From Paenibacillus sp. AN1007 (lineage in GTDB: Bacteria > Bacillota > Bacilli > Paenibacillales > Paenibacillaceae): 64,000 nt of DNA. Below, piece by piece: positions 16,960 to 27,299 of this stretch (its first letter is position 1; every line of letters begins with the position of its first letter). Made by a program: the position numbers and the translations under genes. Below the pieces are notes generated by a model, which did not search any database, was not told the origin of the DNA, and was given only the letters and a program-made list of their open reading frames with translations. The DNA lies in NCBI RefSeq assembly GCF_040702995.1, contig NZ_CP159992.1, positions 3,435,501-3,499,500 on the forward strand, given 5' to 3'.

Positions 16960-17116
16960 GCAAAAATACTTGTCACAATAAAAAGAGATGCACAGCCCGA
17001 TCATTAGAGTTTGAAATCGCCATATTTAAGGCTGCGTGCGTCCTTACCTCCATGCTGTTCCCTGCGCTATTCTTCAAGTCTAACATCAACGTTTTGTGAC
17101 CATAGTCCACTCAAAA

Positions 17117-17160
17117 ACAAAAAAAAACGAAACGTCTCCGGTGAAGAGCCGCTTCGTTTA
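17117..17160 (-). terminator. Terminator after the hemolysin III-like gene
   Basis: Minus strand AACGAA...TTCGTT stem with an inner CTC/GAG helix, then nine T residues; it begins just after the stop. Confidence 0.8.
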
Positions 17161-17166
17161 GCGCTT

Positions 17167-17814
17167 CTAACGAAGCGGAGTCAGATAAACTATGACGGCA
17201 AAGAAATGCAAAATGCTTCCTGCCAGTACGAACAGATGCCAAATCGCATGGTGAAAAGGAAAACCTCTCCATACATAGAACAATGTACCCAGCGTATACA
17301 TCAGGCCTCCCGCAACCAGCAGTACAATTCCACCTGTCGGAATAGCCGCCACAAGAGGCTGCCAGGCCGTAACGATCAGCCAGCCCATCGCAATGTAGAA
17401 GATCGTAGACATAAACAGAAACTTTTTCGTGAAAAAGGCTTTGAAGATCACTCCGGCCAGGGCAATGCCCCAGATAATTCCGAACAGCGTCCAGCCCAGC
17501 GTCCCTCGCACAGCGACAAATAAAAATGGCGTATATGTGCCTGCGATAAACAGATATATGGAAGAATGATCAAAAAACTCAAACAAATCTTTCGCTTTTC
17601 CCTCTTTGAGGGCATGCACCAGTGTTGAATTGGTATACAGCATCAGCATCGTTATTCCATAGATCGTAAAACTAACCACATGCCAGGCCGTTCCTTTCAT
17701 ACTGGAAAATACAATGAGCAGCACCAGCGCAGCTGCACTAAGCACAGCGCCAATTCCATGTGTTACTGCGTTTGCGACCTCTTCACGGCGGGAGTAGGTA
17801 TAGGTATTGGCCAT
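17167..17814 (-). CDS. Hemolysin III / PAQR-family membrane protein
   Basis: A 215-residue polytopic membrane protein with about seven hydrophobic segments. Family marks are REEVANAVTHGIGAVLS at the N-terminus, LFEFFDHSSIYLFIAGTYTPF in the middle and FPFHHAIWHLFVLAGSILHFFAV at the end; the conserved histidines and Asp bind zinc in PAQR proteins. The molecular role of bacterial members is unclear and hemolysis should not be assumed. A frame from 17853 exists, but AAAGGA eight bases before ATG at 17814 decides the start. A small ACCCAA/TTGGGT hairpin sits just upstream of the ribosome binding site. Monocistronic. Confidence 0.88.
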   Translation of the reverse strand: MANTYTYSRREEVANAVTHGIGAVLSAAALVLLIVFSSMKGTAWHVVSFTIYGITMLMLYTNSTLVHALKEGKAKDLFEFFDHSSIYLFIAGTYTPFLFVAVRGTLGWTLFGIIWGIALAGVIFKAFFTKKFLFMSTIFYIAMGWLIVTAWQPLVAAIPTGGIVLLVAGGLMYTLGTLFYVWRGFPFHHAIWHLFVLAGSILHFFAVIVYLTPLR

Positions 17815-17962
17815 ATCAACCGTCCTTTCTAACCCAATATCATTTGGGTCCATTTACTCTCCATTATACACGTATTGCCGATGACATTACACGTGAGCTC
17901 TCACATGATGCAGCGGCAATACAACGAATCATTCTATTTTGGTTCACACATTGGTGACGAGG

Positions 17963-18970
17963 TTATTTATTCTCGGTTTCGGTGTCCTCTGTCTGCTGTT
18001 CCTGGATTAGTCCGGCGAACAGGGCATGTACAAACTGCTCGGAATCAAACTCCTGCAGATCATCGATTTTCTCCCCAAGCCCAACAAGCTTCACGGGCAA
18101 GTCCAGCTCCTGACGAATCGCAACCACGATTCCGCCCTTGGCTGTTCCATCCAGCTTGGTTAGCACAAGTCCTGTCACACCGCTCCTCTCGCCGAACAGT
18201 TTCGCCTGATTCAAAGCATTCTGTCCTGTCGTTGCATCCAGCACCATGAGTACTTCATGCGGTGCACTCGGAATCTCACGCTGAATGACGCGGTAGATTT
18301 TATTCAATTCATCCATCAGGTTGGTTTTGTTCTGCAGGCGGCCTGCCGTGTCGCACAGCAGCACGTCGGCTCCGCGCTGTTTGGCAGCCTGAACCGCATC
18401 ATACATAACCGCGGCCGGATCAGAACCCGACTGCTGCTTGATTACATCTACACCTGCACGCTGTCCCCATACTTCAAGCTGCTCAATGGCTCCAGCACGG
18501 AATGTATCCCCTGCAGCCATAATCACCTTTTTCCCCTGCTGCTTGAAGCGATGTGCAAGCTTGCCAATCGTTGTTGTTTTGCCGACTCCGTTTACACCAA
18601 CAAACAAAATAACCGTGATGCCATCCGGATTCATTTTGAGTTCATTATTTTGCTCACCGCGAAGCAGATCTGTCAGTTTCTCTGACAGCACAGGCTCGAG
18701 CTTAGCCGCATCTTCAATTTTGCGTTTTTTCACTTCTGCACGCAGGTCTTCAATCAGGTTCATAACCGTGTTGACGCCTACGTCTGCTCCAATCAGAATT
18801 TCCTCAAGTTCTTCGTAAAATTCCTCATCTATTTTTTTGCGGCGGATGACCAGATCGGTTACTTTCTCTACGAGCCCTTTACGGGTTTTCTCCAATCCAT
18901 CCTTGAACTGTTTGGTTACCGACTCCGTTTTACTTGCAATGCTGTCTCTAAGCTTTTTAAAGAAACTCAT
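17963..18970 (-). CDS. ftsY: SRP receptor GTPase FtsY
   Basis: The membrane-associated receptor for the Ffh-ribosome complex. The 335-residue protein lacks the long acidic domain of E. coli FtsY, as is normal in Gram-positives. The N domain is 1-105; the G domain has P-loop GVNGVGKTT (about 125-133), DTAGR, TKLDGTAKGG and a final GLGEKIDDLQEF. It follows smc by about 90 bases, the standard rnc-smc-ftsY order. Confidence 0.97.
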   Translation of the reverse strand: MSFFKKLRDSIASKTESVTKQFKDGLEKTRKGLVEKVTDLVIRRKKIDEEFYEELEEILIGADVGVNTVMNLIEDLRAEVKKRKIEDAAKLEPVLSEKLTDLLRGEQNNELKMNPDGITVILFVGVNGVGKTTTIGKLAHRFKQQGKKVIMAAGDTFRAGAIEQLEVWGQRAGVDVIKQQSGSDPAAVMYDAVQAAKQRGADVLLCDTAGRLQNKTNLMDELNKIYRVIQREIPSAPHEVLMVLDATTGQNALNQAKLFGERSGVTGLVLTKLDGTAKGGIVVAIRQELDLPVKLVGLGEKIDDLQEFDSEQFVHALFAGLIQEQQTEDTETENK

Positions 18971-19059
18971 AAAGCCCCTCCATCGTGTACATAATCAATC
19001 GTGAGTGATTGTTGTAAAAATGATATGAGTGTTGTTCTGCTGCTCAGCAGTTGATTCGA

Positions 19060-22000
19060 TCAGGCAATTTCGGCTTCCTCGTCCTCCAGTTTTACCGAAA
19101 CAAGTTTGGATACGCCGCCCTCTTCCATCGTAACCCCGTACAGAACATCTGCTTCTTCCATGGTGCCCTTGCGGTGGGTAACTACAATAAATTGTGTTTG
19201 TTCAGAGAACTCGCGCAGGTACTGAGCAAAACGAACAACGTTGGCCTCATCCAGTGCAGCCTCGACTTCGTCCAGCACACAGAAAGGTACAGGTTTCACA
19301 TGCAGAATTGCAAAGAGCAGAGCCATAGCCGTCAAGGCTCGCTCTCCACCGGACAACAGCTGCAGATTTTGCAGTTTTTTGCCTGGAGGCTGAGCTACAA
19401 TATCAATACCTGTTTCAAGGAGCCGCTCAGGGTCCATCAGAACCAGGTCAGCACGTCCTCCGCCAAACAGTTTCGTAAATACGGTGCCGAATTCACGGCG
19501 GATCGCATCAAACGTAAATTTGAAGCGCTTTGCCATTTCATCTTCCATTTCCCGAATGACCTGATACAGTGTCGTTTTGGCTTCCACTAGATCATTTTTC
19601 TGTTCATTCAGGAATTCATACCGCTCATTCACGCGCTGGAACTCTTCGATTGCACCCAGATTCACATCGCCAAGCGCCGATATCGCACGTTTCAACTTCT
19701 GCACTTCTGCCTGAGTACTCTCCACATCCTCCGGCACCGGATAACGCTCTTTGGCAAGCTCATAACCTAACTCATATTCATCCATTAGCTTCCGCAGTAT
19801 GTTTTCCAGCTCAACATCCAGCCGGTTCACGGAAATTTCGGTTTGACGCATCTGCTCTTCTACCGCTTTGAGCTGTGTGCGCTGCTCCTTCGTTTCACTC
19901 TCGGCCAGCTCCAGCTTCTTCGACAGTTCACTGCGGGCTGCACGTTTAAAGTCCAGTTCCTGAGATGCCTTAGTCTTTCTGAGCCTGTACTCGTTCAGAT
20001 CTTCGATCTGCTTTACACTTTCAGTCTGTGTTTTCTTGAAATCAGCTTCCATGGAAGCAAGCAGCGTGCGATTCTGGCGAAGATCTTTAACAAGTGAATC
20101 CACCTCGCGTTCCAACCTGCGCAGCTGCTCCTCATTAGAGAAACGTTCCTGATCCAACTTGCCTTCCCGCACTTTAAGTTCAGTCAGCTGGCTCTGGAGT
20201 TCTTCTTTTGCAGACTCATTGGCCTTCCGGGCAAATTCGGCCGCATGAATCGCACGGTGTGTCGCTTTCTCTTCTTCTTCAAGCTGCTCCAGCTTTTTCT
20301 CCGCTTCCATCCGGGACTTGTCCAGTTCCTTGATCTCTTCGGTAAATCCGCTTTTCTCCTGGCCTGCTGCAGCAACCTGCTCCGACACATGACGCAGTTC
20401 ATGTTCAATCTGCTTCATCTCCATGGAGGCCTGCTGTTCTGCATTCCGAGTATCATCGCCAGACTGGCGAAGCTGATCCAGGTTGTCCTGACACTGCTCT
20501 AACTGAGCCTTCACATCGTCCACACCGCGGTGCAGTTTCACAATCTGCTGCTCGGTATCCAGAATATCCTGATCCAGCTGATCCAGCTGACGCTTGCGGC
20601 TGAGCAGACTGCCATTTTTTTTGTGCTGACTGCCTCCTGTCATGGAACCGCCAGCATTGACGACATCCCCTTCAAGAGTTACTACACGGAAACGATACTG
20701 ACAGCGTGCCGCGATTTTATTCGCGTATTCGAGGGATTCGGCAATAATGACATTGCCAAGCAGGCTGCCGATGATCGAGGCATATCTTGAATCATACTGC
20801 ACAAGTTCTGCACCAATACCGACAAATCCGTCCATACCCTCAACCATCGAACGTTCACCCGCACCGATTGAACGAGGACGAATAACGTCCAGCGGAAGAA
20901 ATGTTGCACGTCCTAATTGACGCTGCTTCAAGAAAGCAATTGCCTGCCTTGATACTGCCTCATTCTCCATAACGATATGCTGCAGCGCGGCACCCATTGC
21001 CGTCTCTACAGCAAGCTCAATCTTCTCGGGTACTTTGACGAGTTCTGCCACAGCGCCATGTACCCCGTTCAGGGTACCTTTACGCGACGCTTTGAGTACT
21101 TCTTTTACCCCCAGCATAAAGCCGTCAAAATCATCCTGCATCTCTTTCATCGTATCTCTACGAGAAACCTGCGCTTCACGCTTTTGTTCCCATTTTCGAA
21201 CTGTGCTGCGGCTTTCCTCCAAGAGCTTTTGCAAAGACTGCAGACGTTCACTTTCCGAAATATATCCGCCGCGAAGTTCACTGATTTCCTTACCTAACTG
21301 AACGACTTTTTTCTGAATTTCAGCTTTTCGGCTTTCCAGCATTTGTTTCTGTTCTTCCCATTTGCCGGATTCCTCGGATGCGCGGTTCATTCTGCGCTCA
21401 AGGGTTTCCTTTTGCTGATCCACGTAACGAATTTCATTACGTGCCTGGGCCATCTGATTCATCAGCTCCAGCAGATTTCCTTTCAGACTTTCCTCCTGCT
21501 GCTGACTTATACCACCGGTAACACCAACAAGCTTGGCTTCTTCTTCGGACAAACGATTCTTGACGTCAGCCAGTTCCAGCTCAATTTTGCCAAACTTCTC
21601 CCGCAGGGCAAGCAGCTCGGATTCACGTTCGCGATGTCTCTCTTCACTTACTGCGAGCGTTTCCTTCAGCTGCTCCTGATTCGTCTGCAAATGACGCGCG
21701 CGTTCCCTCAGCAATTCCCCGAGCCCTTCACTTTTCTCCGTTGCCTCACTGAATTGCAGTAAAGCAGATTGCAGTTCCTCTATTTCAGTTTCCAGCTGCC
21801 GCAGTGCGTTTCGATCGTTCTCGAGCTTTGCGTCATGGGTCGATACAACTGCAGCCAGACCCACCTCTTCCTGTTTGAGCGATTCCAGACGTTCACTTGC
21901 TTTACTCCAAGAGGCATGAATCTGTTCAATCTGATACACATACATCGAAATTTCTTGCGATTTAAGCTCAGAACGAAGCTGTTTATAATGCATGGCTTTC

Positions 22001-22629
22001 TCCGATTGTTCTTTCAGCGGAGCAATCTGGTCCTCGAGCTCGGTCACCAGATCGTGGATGCGCAGCAGATTCTGCTCCGTCTCATCCAGTTTGCGTCCTG
22101 CATCCCTTTTACGAGATTTATATTTAACGATCCCCGAGGCCTCTTCAAAAATCCCACGACGATCCTCGGAGCGAGTACTCAGAATCTCTTCAATTCGTCC
22201 TTGTCCAATGATCGAGTATGCCTCTTTACCGATACCGGTATCCATAAATAATTCCGTAATATCTTTCAGACGGCAGGATTGTTTATTGATAAAATACTCG
22301 CTATCCCCGCTGCGATGGACACGACGAGTTACCGTCACTTCTCCAAAATCCAGCGCTAATGCATGGTCTTCATTGTCCAGCGTAAGTGACACCTCACCGT
22401 AATTGACCGCTTTACGAGCATCACTGCCTGCAAAAATGACATCTTCCATCTTACCACCGCGAAGTGACTTGGCACTCTGCTCTCCCAGTACCCAGCGAAT
22501 ACCATCGGATATATTACTTTTACCACTTCCGTTCGGGCCCACCACAGCTGTAATGCCGCGAACGAACTCCATTTCCGTTTTGTCGGCGAATGACTTGAAT
22601 CCACCCAATTCAATTCGTTTTAGAAACAT
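19060..22629 (-). CDS. smc: Chromosome segregation ATPase SMC
   Basis: Core of the SMC-ScpAB condensin that compacts and separates chromosomes. The start ATG at 22629 (MFLKRIELGGFKSFADKTE) is preceded by AGGAGGTGA; a TTG at 22656 would place that site inside the gene. The 1189 residues show P-loop GPNGSGKSN (31-39), a long coiled coil, a hinge around 500-680 (VHGAVAELVKVPEKIELAVETAMGAALQHIV), the returning coiled coil, and the ABC signature LLSGGERALTA with Walker B PFCVLDEVEAALD near the end. A terminator separates it from rnc, so it may have its own promoter. Confidence 0.98.
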   Translation of the reverse strand: MFLKRIELGGFKSFADKTEMEFVRGITAVVGPNGSGKSNISDGIRWVLGEQSAKSLRGGKMEDVIFAGSDARKAVNYGEVSLTLDNEDHALALDFGEVTVTRRVHRSGDSEYFINKQSCRLKDITELFMDTGIGKEAYSIIGQGRIEEILSTRSEDRRGIFEEASGIVKYKSRKRDAGRKLDETEQNLLRIHDLVTELEDQIAPLKEQSEKAMHYKQLRSELKSQEISMYVYQIEQIHASWSKASERLESLKQEEVGLAAVVSTHDAKLENDRNALRQLETEIEELQSALLQFSEATEKSEGLGELLRERARHLQTNQEQLKETLAVSEERHRERESELLALREKFGKIELELADVKNRLSEEEAKLVGVTGGISQQQEESLKGNLLELMNQMAQARNEIRYVDQQKETLERRMNRASEESGKWEEQKQMLESRKAEIQKKVVQLGKEISELRGGYISESERLQSLQKLLEESRSTVRKWEQKREAQVSRRDTMKEMQDDFDGFMLGVKEVLKASRKGTLNGVHGAVAELVKVPEKIELAVETAMGAALQHIVMENEAVSRQAIAFLKQRQLGRATFLPLDVIRPRSIGAGERSMVEGMDGFVGIGAELVQYDSRYASIIGSLLGNVIIAESLEYANKIAARCQYRFRVVTLEGDVVNAGGSMTGGSQHKKNGSLLSRKRQLDQLDQDILDTEQQIVKLHRGVDDVKAQLEQCQDNLDQLRQSGDDTRNAEQQASMEMKQIEHELRHVSEQVAAAGQEKSGFTEEIKELDKSRMEAEKKLEQLEEEEKATHRAIHAAEFARKANESAKEELQSQLTELKVREGKLDQERFSNEEQLRRLEREVDSLVKDLRQNRTLLASMEADFKKTQTESVKQIEDLNEYRLRKTKASQELDFKRAARSELSKKLELAESETKEQRTQLKAVEEQMRQTEISVNRLDVELENILRKLMDEYELGYELAKERYPVPEDVESTQAEVQKLKRAISALGDVNLGAIEEFQRVNERYEFLNEQKNDLVEAKTTLYQVIREMEDEMAKRFKFTFDAIRREFGTVFTKLFGGGRADLVLMDPERLLETGIDIVAQPPGKKLQNLQLLSGGERALTAMALLFAILHVKPVPFCVLDEVEAALDEANVVRFAQYLREFSEQTQFIVVTHRKGTMEEADVLYGVTMEEGGVSKLVSVKLEDEEAEIA

Positions 22630-22717
22630 AGGGCTTCTCGTCACCTCCTCTTGCAAATTTCAAAATAATGCATGCTGCACCTAGTTAAAAATCCAGGATT
22701 CCCCCCGAGTCTCTTTA

Positions 22718-22791
22718 CAAAAAAAAGAGCAAAAAGCAGTCCGGCCGATTACTTCCGCCGGGGCGGGCCCGCGGGCTGCTCTTTGCTCTTC
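22718..22791 (-). terminator. Terminator between rnc and smc
   Basis: Long minus-strand stem AGAGCAAA-AGCAG ... CTGCT-TTTGCTCT with a GC-rich inner part, ending in eight T residues; it begins about 30 bases after the rnc stop. Confidence 0.85.
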
Positions 22792-22818
22792 GTTTGTCTA
22801 AGCGCTGCCTTGGTACGA

Positions 22819-23517
22819 TCAGGCTTCCGGAAGCTTCAAACGTTCAAGCGCCGCAGATGCCGCTTGTTGTTCCGCCTCTTTTTTGGAACGTCCTGTACCA
22901 CGGCCAAGCCGTTCTTGACCCATATGGACCTCTGAGACAAACTCACGTTCATGGGCTGGTCCCCGCTCTTCTACGATTCGGTATTCCAGAGCCCCCATAT
23001 TGTGATGCTGTGTGAGTTCCTGCAGCTCTGTTTTGTAATCACTCATTTGCAGCTTGCTGCCAACAACAATTAACGGAAACACATGCTGTTTCAGAAATGC
23101 CCGCACAGGCTCAAGACCCTGATCAAGATATAAAGCACCAATGAATGACTCGAACACATCCGCCAGAAGAGCTGGACGTGTACGTCCTCCAGTTAATTCC
23201 TCACCTTTTCCAAGAAGTACATACTGTCCAAAATTAAGTGCTTCAGCAAATTTGACGAGGGAAGGTTCACAAACAATGGATGCCCGCATCTTTGTCAGCT
23301 CGCCCTCCGGACGGTTAGGATACAAATGATACAAGTACTCCGATACAGTCAGCTCCAGCACAGCGTCGCCCAGAAACTCCAAACGTTCGTTATCCTGATG
23401 CTGACTGAACCGGTGTTCGTTTACATAAGAAGCATGGGTAAACGCTTGTTTTAGAAGCTGCCTGTTGTCAAATTTGATTTGAAGTTTTTGTTGTAATTGC
23501 TTCAGATCTTCACTCAA
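22819..23517 (-). CDS. rnc: Ribonuclease III
   Basis: Double-stranded RNA endonuclease for rRNA processing and RNA turnover. The catalytic signature [14 protein letters not shown] is at about 43-56, and the second acidic pair is in [15 protein letters not shown]. The C-terminal double-stranded RNA-binding domain covers about 160-228 ([11 protein letters not shown] ... [22 protein letters not shown]). The frame extends to 23583 inside fabF, but AAGGGG eight bases before TTG at 23517 supports that start, 13 bases after the fabF stop. 232 residues. Confidence 0.96.
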   Translation of the reverse strand: MSEDLKQLQQKLQIKFDNRQLLKQAFTHASYVNEHRFSQHQDNERLEFLGDAVLELTVSEYLYHLYPNRPEGELTKMRASIVCEPSLVKFAEALNFGQYVLLGKGEELTGGRTRPALLADVFESFIGALYLDQGLEPVRAFLKQHVFPLIVVGSKLQMSDYKTELQELTQHHNMGALEYRIVEERGPAHEREFVSEVHMGQERLGRGTGRSKKEAEQQAASAALERLKLPEA

Positions 23518-23530
23518 ACGAACTAGCCCC

Positions 23531-24769
23531 TTATGCTTCAAATTTTTTGAGAATAATGGTGGCGTTGTGACCCCCGAATCCAAACGAATTGGACATGGCT
23601 ATATTGACTTTGGTTTGACGTGGAACGTTAGGCACGTAGTCCAGATCACATTCCGGGTCCTGATCTTCCAGGTTGATTGTCGGAGCTAGTGTCTGATTTG
23701 TCAGAGACAAACTGCAGATCACAGCCTCCACCCCACCTGCAGCACCAAGCATATGGCCTGTCATGGATTTCGTTGAGCTGACGGCAAGCTTGTACGCATG
23801 ATCGCCAAACGCCTTTTTGATGGCCAGCGTTTCGGAACGGTCACCTACCGGTGTCGAAGTCCCGTGCGCATTGATGTAATCCACTTCTTCAGGCTGGATG
23901 CCAGCATTACGAAGTGCCATTGTCATGCACCGTGCTGCTCCATCTGGATCTGGTTCTGTCATATGGTGAGCATCACCTGTCAGACCATAACCGATGACTT
24001 CACCGTAGATTCGTGCGCCGCGAGCCTGAGCATGCTCCAGAGATTCCAGAATCAGAATTCCGGCACCTTCACCCATAACAAATCCGTCACGACCTGTATC
24101 AAAAGGACGGCTTGCTTTCGTAGGGTCATCATTGCGTGTAGACATCGCGCGCATCGCACAGAAACCTGCAAGCCCTGTTGGTCTGATGGTTGCTTCAGCA
24201 CCACCGCAGATCATCGCATCTGCATCACCATTTGCAATGAGTTTAAACGAATCCCCAATGGAGTGTGTTCCTGTTGCACAAGCGGTAACGACGTTAATGT
24301 TCGGACCTTTGGCACCAAGTGAAATCGACATCTGTCCAGATGCCATATTGGAAATCATCATCGGAATGAAGAATGGGCTGACCCGTTTAGGACCTTTTTG
24401 CAGCAGTGCATTGTGCTGATCCTCCCAAGTTCCCAATCCGCCAATACCAGAACCAATCGATACGCCAAAACGCTCTGCATCAATATTCTCGTTAATTTTC
24501 AGACCACTATCTTCAACGGCTTTGAAACCGGCTGCCACAGCAAACTGTACAAAACGGTCCATCTTCCGTGCATCTTTTCGATCCATGTACTCTTCCGGGT
24601 TGAAATCTTTGATCTCGGCTGCAATCTGTGTCGTGTATTCACTAACATCAAATGCCTCAATCTGAGAAATTCCGGACTTTCCTGCCATTAAACTGCCCCA
24701 GAATGTCTCTAAATCTTTTCCGAGCGATGTCATTACGCCCATTCCGGTAATTACGACTCTTTGTTTCAA
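23531..24769 (-). CDS. fabF: Beta-ketoacyl-ACP synthase II
   Basis: Elongating condensing enzyme of type II fatty acid synthesis. The Cys-His-His triad is seen as Cys164 in [11 protein letters not shown], His in [11 protein letters not shown] and His in [11 protein letters not shown]. The 412-residue length equals Bacillus FabF. The start is TTG at 24769 with GAGGTGA about five bases upstream; the longer frame from 24802 would bury that site. It lies between acpP and rnc, an arrangement commoner outside Bacillus subtilis. Confidence 0.97.
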   Translation of the reverse strand: MKQRVVITGMGVMTSLGKDLETFWGSLMAGKSGISQIEAFDVSEYTTQIAAEIKDFNPEEYMDRKDARKMDRFVQFAVAAGFKAVEDSGLKINENIDAERFGVSIGSGIGGLGTWEDQHNALLQKGPKRVSPFFIPMMISNMASGQMSISLGAKGPNINVVTACATGTHSIGDSFKLIANGDADAMICGGAEATIRPTGLAGFCAMRAMSTRNDDPTKASRPFDTGRDGFVMGEGAGILILESLEHAQARGARIYGEVIGYGLTGDAHHMTEPDPDGAARCMTMALRNAGIQPEEVDYINAHGTSTPVGDRSETLAIKKAFGDHAYKLAVSSTKSMTGHMLGAAGGVEAVICSLSLTNQTLAPTINLEDQDPECDLDYVPNVPRQTKVNIAMSNSFGFGGHNATIILKKFEA

Positions 24770-24902
24770 CCGACTCACCTCTATATCGACTGCATTACGC
24801 AATTATTTTGTGGGAATATCCGCAAACCCGGATGCATGACGCAGTTCCAAAGATCAGCGCAGCACCCCTGTCTGCGGGATGTGAAAAACCAATGAATGAT
24901 GA

Positions 24903-24937
24903 GAAGTCCCGCCTGTTCGAAAACAGGAGCGGGACTG
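24903..24937 (-). terminator. Hairpin after acpP (weak terminator or attenuator)
   Basis: GTCCCGC-CCTGTTTTCGAACAGG-GCGGGAC stem-loop nine bases after the acpP stop. The T-tract is poor (TTCTCATCATT), so partial read-through into fabF would allow more acpP than fabF mRNA. Confidence 0.55.
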
Positions 24938-24945
24938 AATTGACT

Positions 24946-25179
24946 TTAGGTATGAGATTGTATGTAGTTTACAACTTCACCTACGGTCGTAATTTTTTCT
25001 GCATCTTCATCAGAGATTTCCAAATCGAATTCATCTTCCAATTCCATGACCAATTCCACTACATCCAAAGAATCAGCACCCAAATCTTCTTTGAAAGATG
25101 CTTCAAGTGTAACTTCAGCTTCGTCTGCGCCCAAGCGGTCGACGACGATGCGTTTTACACGCTCCAATACATCGGACAT
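24946..25179 (-). CDS. acpP: Acyl carrier protein
   Basis: The 77-residue acidic carrier that holds growing acyl chains on a 4'-phosphopantetheine arm. The arm attaches to Ser37 in [19 protein letters not shown]. Helix [18 protein letters not shown] and helix [11 protein letters not shown] are normal. The ATG at 25179 follows GGAGGAGGTG with a six-base spacer; a GTG at 25188 lies within that site. It is placed between fabG and fabF. Confidence 0.98.
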   Translation of the reverse strand: MSDVLERVKRIVVDRLGADEAEVTLEASFKEDLGADSLDVVELVMELEDEFDLEISDEDAEKITTVGEVVNYIQSHT

Positions 25180-25329
25180 CCGGTTCACCTCCTCCTAGGT
25201 ATTATACGAGAATCGCAGGCAAAATGCCATAGAAGACATATGCGGCTCCCGGCCGGGGAATCCGGCCTTTTTCCGGCATTTCGGATCGTCCAGCGCCTGT
25301 TCCCCGACTTTGACTCAAGTCCAGGAAAT

Positions 25330-26079
25330 TTACATATACATGCCGCCATCGACATGCAGTGTTTGACCTGTCATATAAGATGAAGCTTCTGATGCAAGGA
25401 ATGTGACCACACCAGCAATTTCATCAGGCTGTCCCAGACGGGATAACGGAATGCCGCTAAGCATACCATCAACCAGTTCTTGTGACAATTCCTTGGTCAT
25501 ATCGGTTTCGATAAAACCTGGCGCAACACAGTTCACGGTGATCCCGCGAGAAGCAAGCTCACGCGCAGAAGACTTTGTTAAACCAATCACACCAGCCTTA
25601 GCTGCAACGTAGTTCGCTTGTCCAGGATTACCCAGTACTCCTACAACAGAAGAGATGTTGATAATTCTTCCTGAACGCTGCTTCATCATCGGACGGGTTA
25701 CTGCTTTTAGACAGTTAAATACCCCCTTGAGATTGGTTTCGATCACCTGATCGAACTCTTCTTCTTTCATACGCATGATCAGATTGTCCCGGGTAATTCC
25801 TGCATTGTTCACCAGAATATCAACGTTCCCCCACGCTTCAAGCGTCGTTTTCACCATCTGCTCCGCTTCATCCATCCGGCCTACATTGGCCTGAATGGTT
25901 ATGGCCTGGACACCCTTTGCACGAATCTCTTCCGCTACTGCTTCTGCCGAAGCCTGGCTCCCCGCATAGTTTACGGCCACGTTTGCTCCCGCCTCAGCCA
26001 GTGCAAGCGCAATGCTGCGGCCAATTCCACGGGATGCTCCGGTTACCAATGCATTTTTACCTTCCAACGGTTTAGACAT
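25330..26079 (-). CDS. fabG: 3-oxoacyl-ACP reductase
   Basis: NADPH-dependent short-chain reductase for the first reduction of the fatty acid cycle. The sequence has TGASRGIG at the nucleotide site, NNAG, the catalytic Ser in INISSVVG, and YVAAK (Tyr-Lys pair). It ends in [16 protein letters not shown]. Of two close starts, ATG at 26079 is favoured because GGAGAGGAGG then has a seven-base spacer; ATG at 26085 would leave almost none. About 250 bases with a dispersed repeat separate it from fabD. Confidence 0.96.
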   Translation of the reverse strand: MSKPLEGKNALVTGASRGIGRSIALALAEAGANVAVNYAGSQASAEAVAEEIRAKGVQAITIQANVGRMDEAEQMVKTTLEAWGNVDILVNNAGITRDNLIMRMKEEEFDQVIETNLKGVFNCLKAVTRPMMKQRSGRIINISSVVGVLGNPGQANYVAAKAGVIGLTKSSARELASRGITVNCVAPGFIETDMTKELSQELVDGMLSGIPLSRLGQPDEIAGVVTFLASEASSYMTGQTLHVDGGMYM

Positions 26080-26154
26080 AACCATTCCTCCTCTCCCTGA
26101 ATCTACACAAGTTGAACTTAAGTTATTTAAACAAGCATTTAGGTGACAGAATAA

Positions 26155-26312
26155 CCTTTCAATCGCTGTTATTCCCGGATTTTTCGATTTCCTCTTATAA
26201 GGAAAAATCCGGTGATAAAGGGCGAAGGTTATGCTTCGGATGCAGCTTTCTCTTTCAGAAAGCTTTTAACTTCGCTTTTCCGGTTTTTTCTGTCCTCTCC
26301 GTTAAATTGTAA
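26155..26312 (-). repeat. Dispersed structured intergenic repeat, copy B
   Basis: Longer relative of the element at 14276-14394. In plus-strand notation ATAACCTT pairs with AAGGTTAT, and CCGGATTTTTC with GAAAAATCCGG inside it, making a long hairpin; a second hairpin (AGCTTTCT / AGAAAGCT) is unique to this copy. The end block TTTTTTCTGTCCTCTCCGTT then AAATTGTAA is shared with copy A. It lies between fabD and fabG, about 75 bases before the fabG start. Confidence 0.75.
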
Positions 26313-26335
26313 ATAAATCGTTCTACTTATGTGAT

Positions 26336-27274
26336 TTAATGCTTTTTCAGATCAGCAGCAGCTGCTTCTAATGTTTCGAGACTGTTTACATTGTATAATT
26401 TTACGGTTTTATCTGTTTTTTTAATCAAACCGGTTAATACACTGCCTGGACCAATCTCGATAAATATATCCACACCCTGCTCAATCAGCCATGTCACACT
26501 GTCTTCCCATAAAACCGGAGAATAGACCTGGGTTGTAAGTAAATTCTGAAATTCCCCATCTTCAGCAGCTCTTGCAGTCACGTTAGCTGCTACAGGAATC
26601 TTTGCAGGTGAGAACGTAACCGTGCTCAGCTTATCGTCAAGTTTCGCCGCAGCACCTTTCATCAAAGAGGAGTGGAACGGTCCACTTACCTCAAGTGCTA
26701 TAGCGCGTTTGCCGCCCGCTTCCTTCACACGTTCCGAAACGGCAGCCACGCCTTCCTTTACACCTGAAATAACGATTTGTCCCGGACAATTCATGTTAGC
26801 CAGTTCAACCACATGACCGCTCTCAGACACTTCACGGCAAAGCACCCCCAGCGCTTCCCGATCCGCACCCAGCACAGCAGCCATCGCTCCCTCACCGCCT
26901 GGAACAGCTTCTTCCATATATTGGCCACGTGCCCGAACAATTTGCACAGCATCATGAAAGGAGAGAACTCCAGCAGCCACCAGTGCGCTGTACTCACCCA
27001 GACTGTGCCCTGCAGTGTAGTCTGCCTCGATCCCTTTTTCCTTGAATGCCTCCAGCAGTGCGATACTTGCTGTAAGCAGAGCCGGCTGCGTATTGGATGT
27101 CTGTTTCAACTCGGTCTCTGGTCCTTCAAAGATCAGGCTGCTCAGCGAGAAACCCAAAGCTTTATCTGCTGTGCGAAAAATTTCCGCGGCTGCAGGCACG
27201 GACTCATATGCATCCTTGGCCATGCCTACCTTCTGTGATCCCTGTCCAGGGAATACAAAAGCGATTTTACTCAT
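26336..27274 (-). CDS. fabD: Malonyl-CoA:ACP transacylase
   Basis: Loads malonyl groups onto ACP for fatty acid elongation. Ser91 in AGHSLGEYSAL is the nucleophile, and the catalytic His is in VSGPFHSSLM. The N-terminal FVFPGQGSQKVGM forms the oxyanion region. The 312-residue protein starts at ATG 27274, nine bases after GGAGG; the ATG at 27283 directly abuts that site and is less likely. It follows fabH by 25 bases. Confidence 0.97.
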   Translation of the reverse strand: MSKIAFVFPGQGSQKVGMAKDAYESVPAAAEIFRTADKALGFSLSSLIFEGPETELKQTSNTQPALLTASIALLEAFKEKGIEADYTAGHSLGEYSALVAAGVLSFHDAVQIVRARGQYMEEAVPGGEGAMAAVLGADREALGVLCREVSESGHVVELANMNCPGQIVISGVKEGVAAVSERVKEAGGKRAIALEVSGPFHSSLMKGAAAKLDDKLSTVTFSPAKIPVAANVTARAAEDGEFQNLLTTQVYSPVLWEDSVTWLIEQGVDIFIEIGPGSVLTGLIKKTDKTVKLYNVNSLETLEAAAADLKKH

Positions 27275-27299
27275 TTCATTCATCCTCCAGCTGTCTAGA

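Noticed and set aside
25230..25290. GGCCGG hairpin with plus-strand TTTTT between acpP and fabG
   Set aside because: It would terminate plus-strand transcription, but no plus-strand gene precedes it; on the minus strand it has no T-tract, so no role is assigned.
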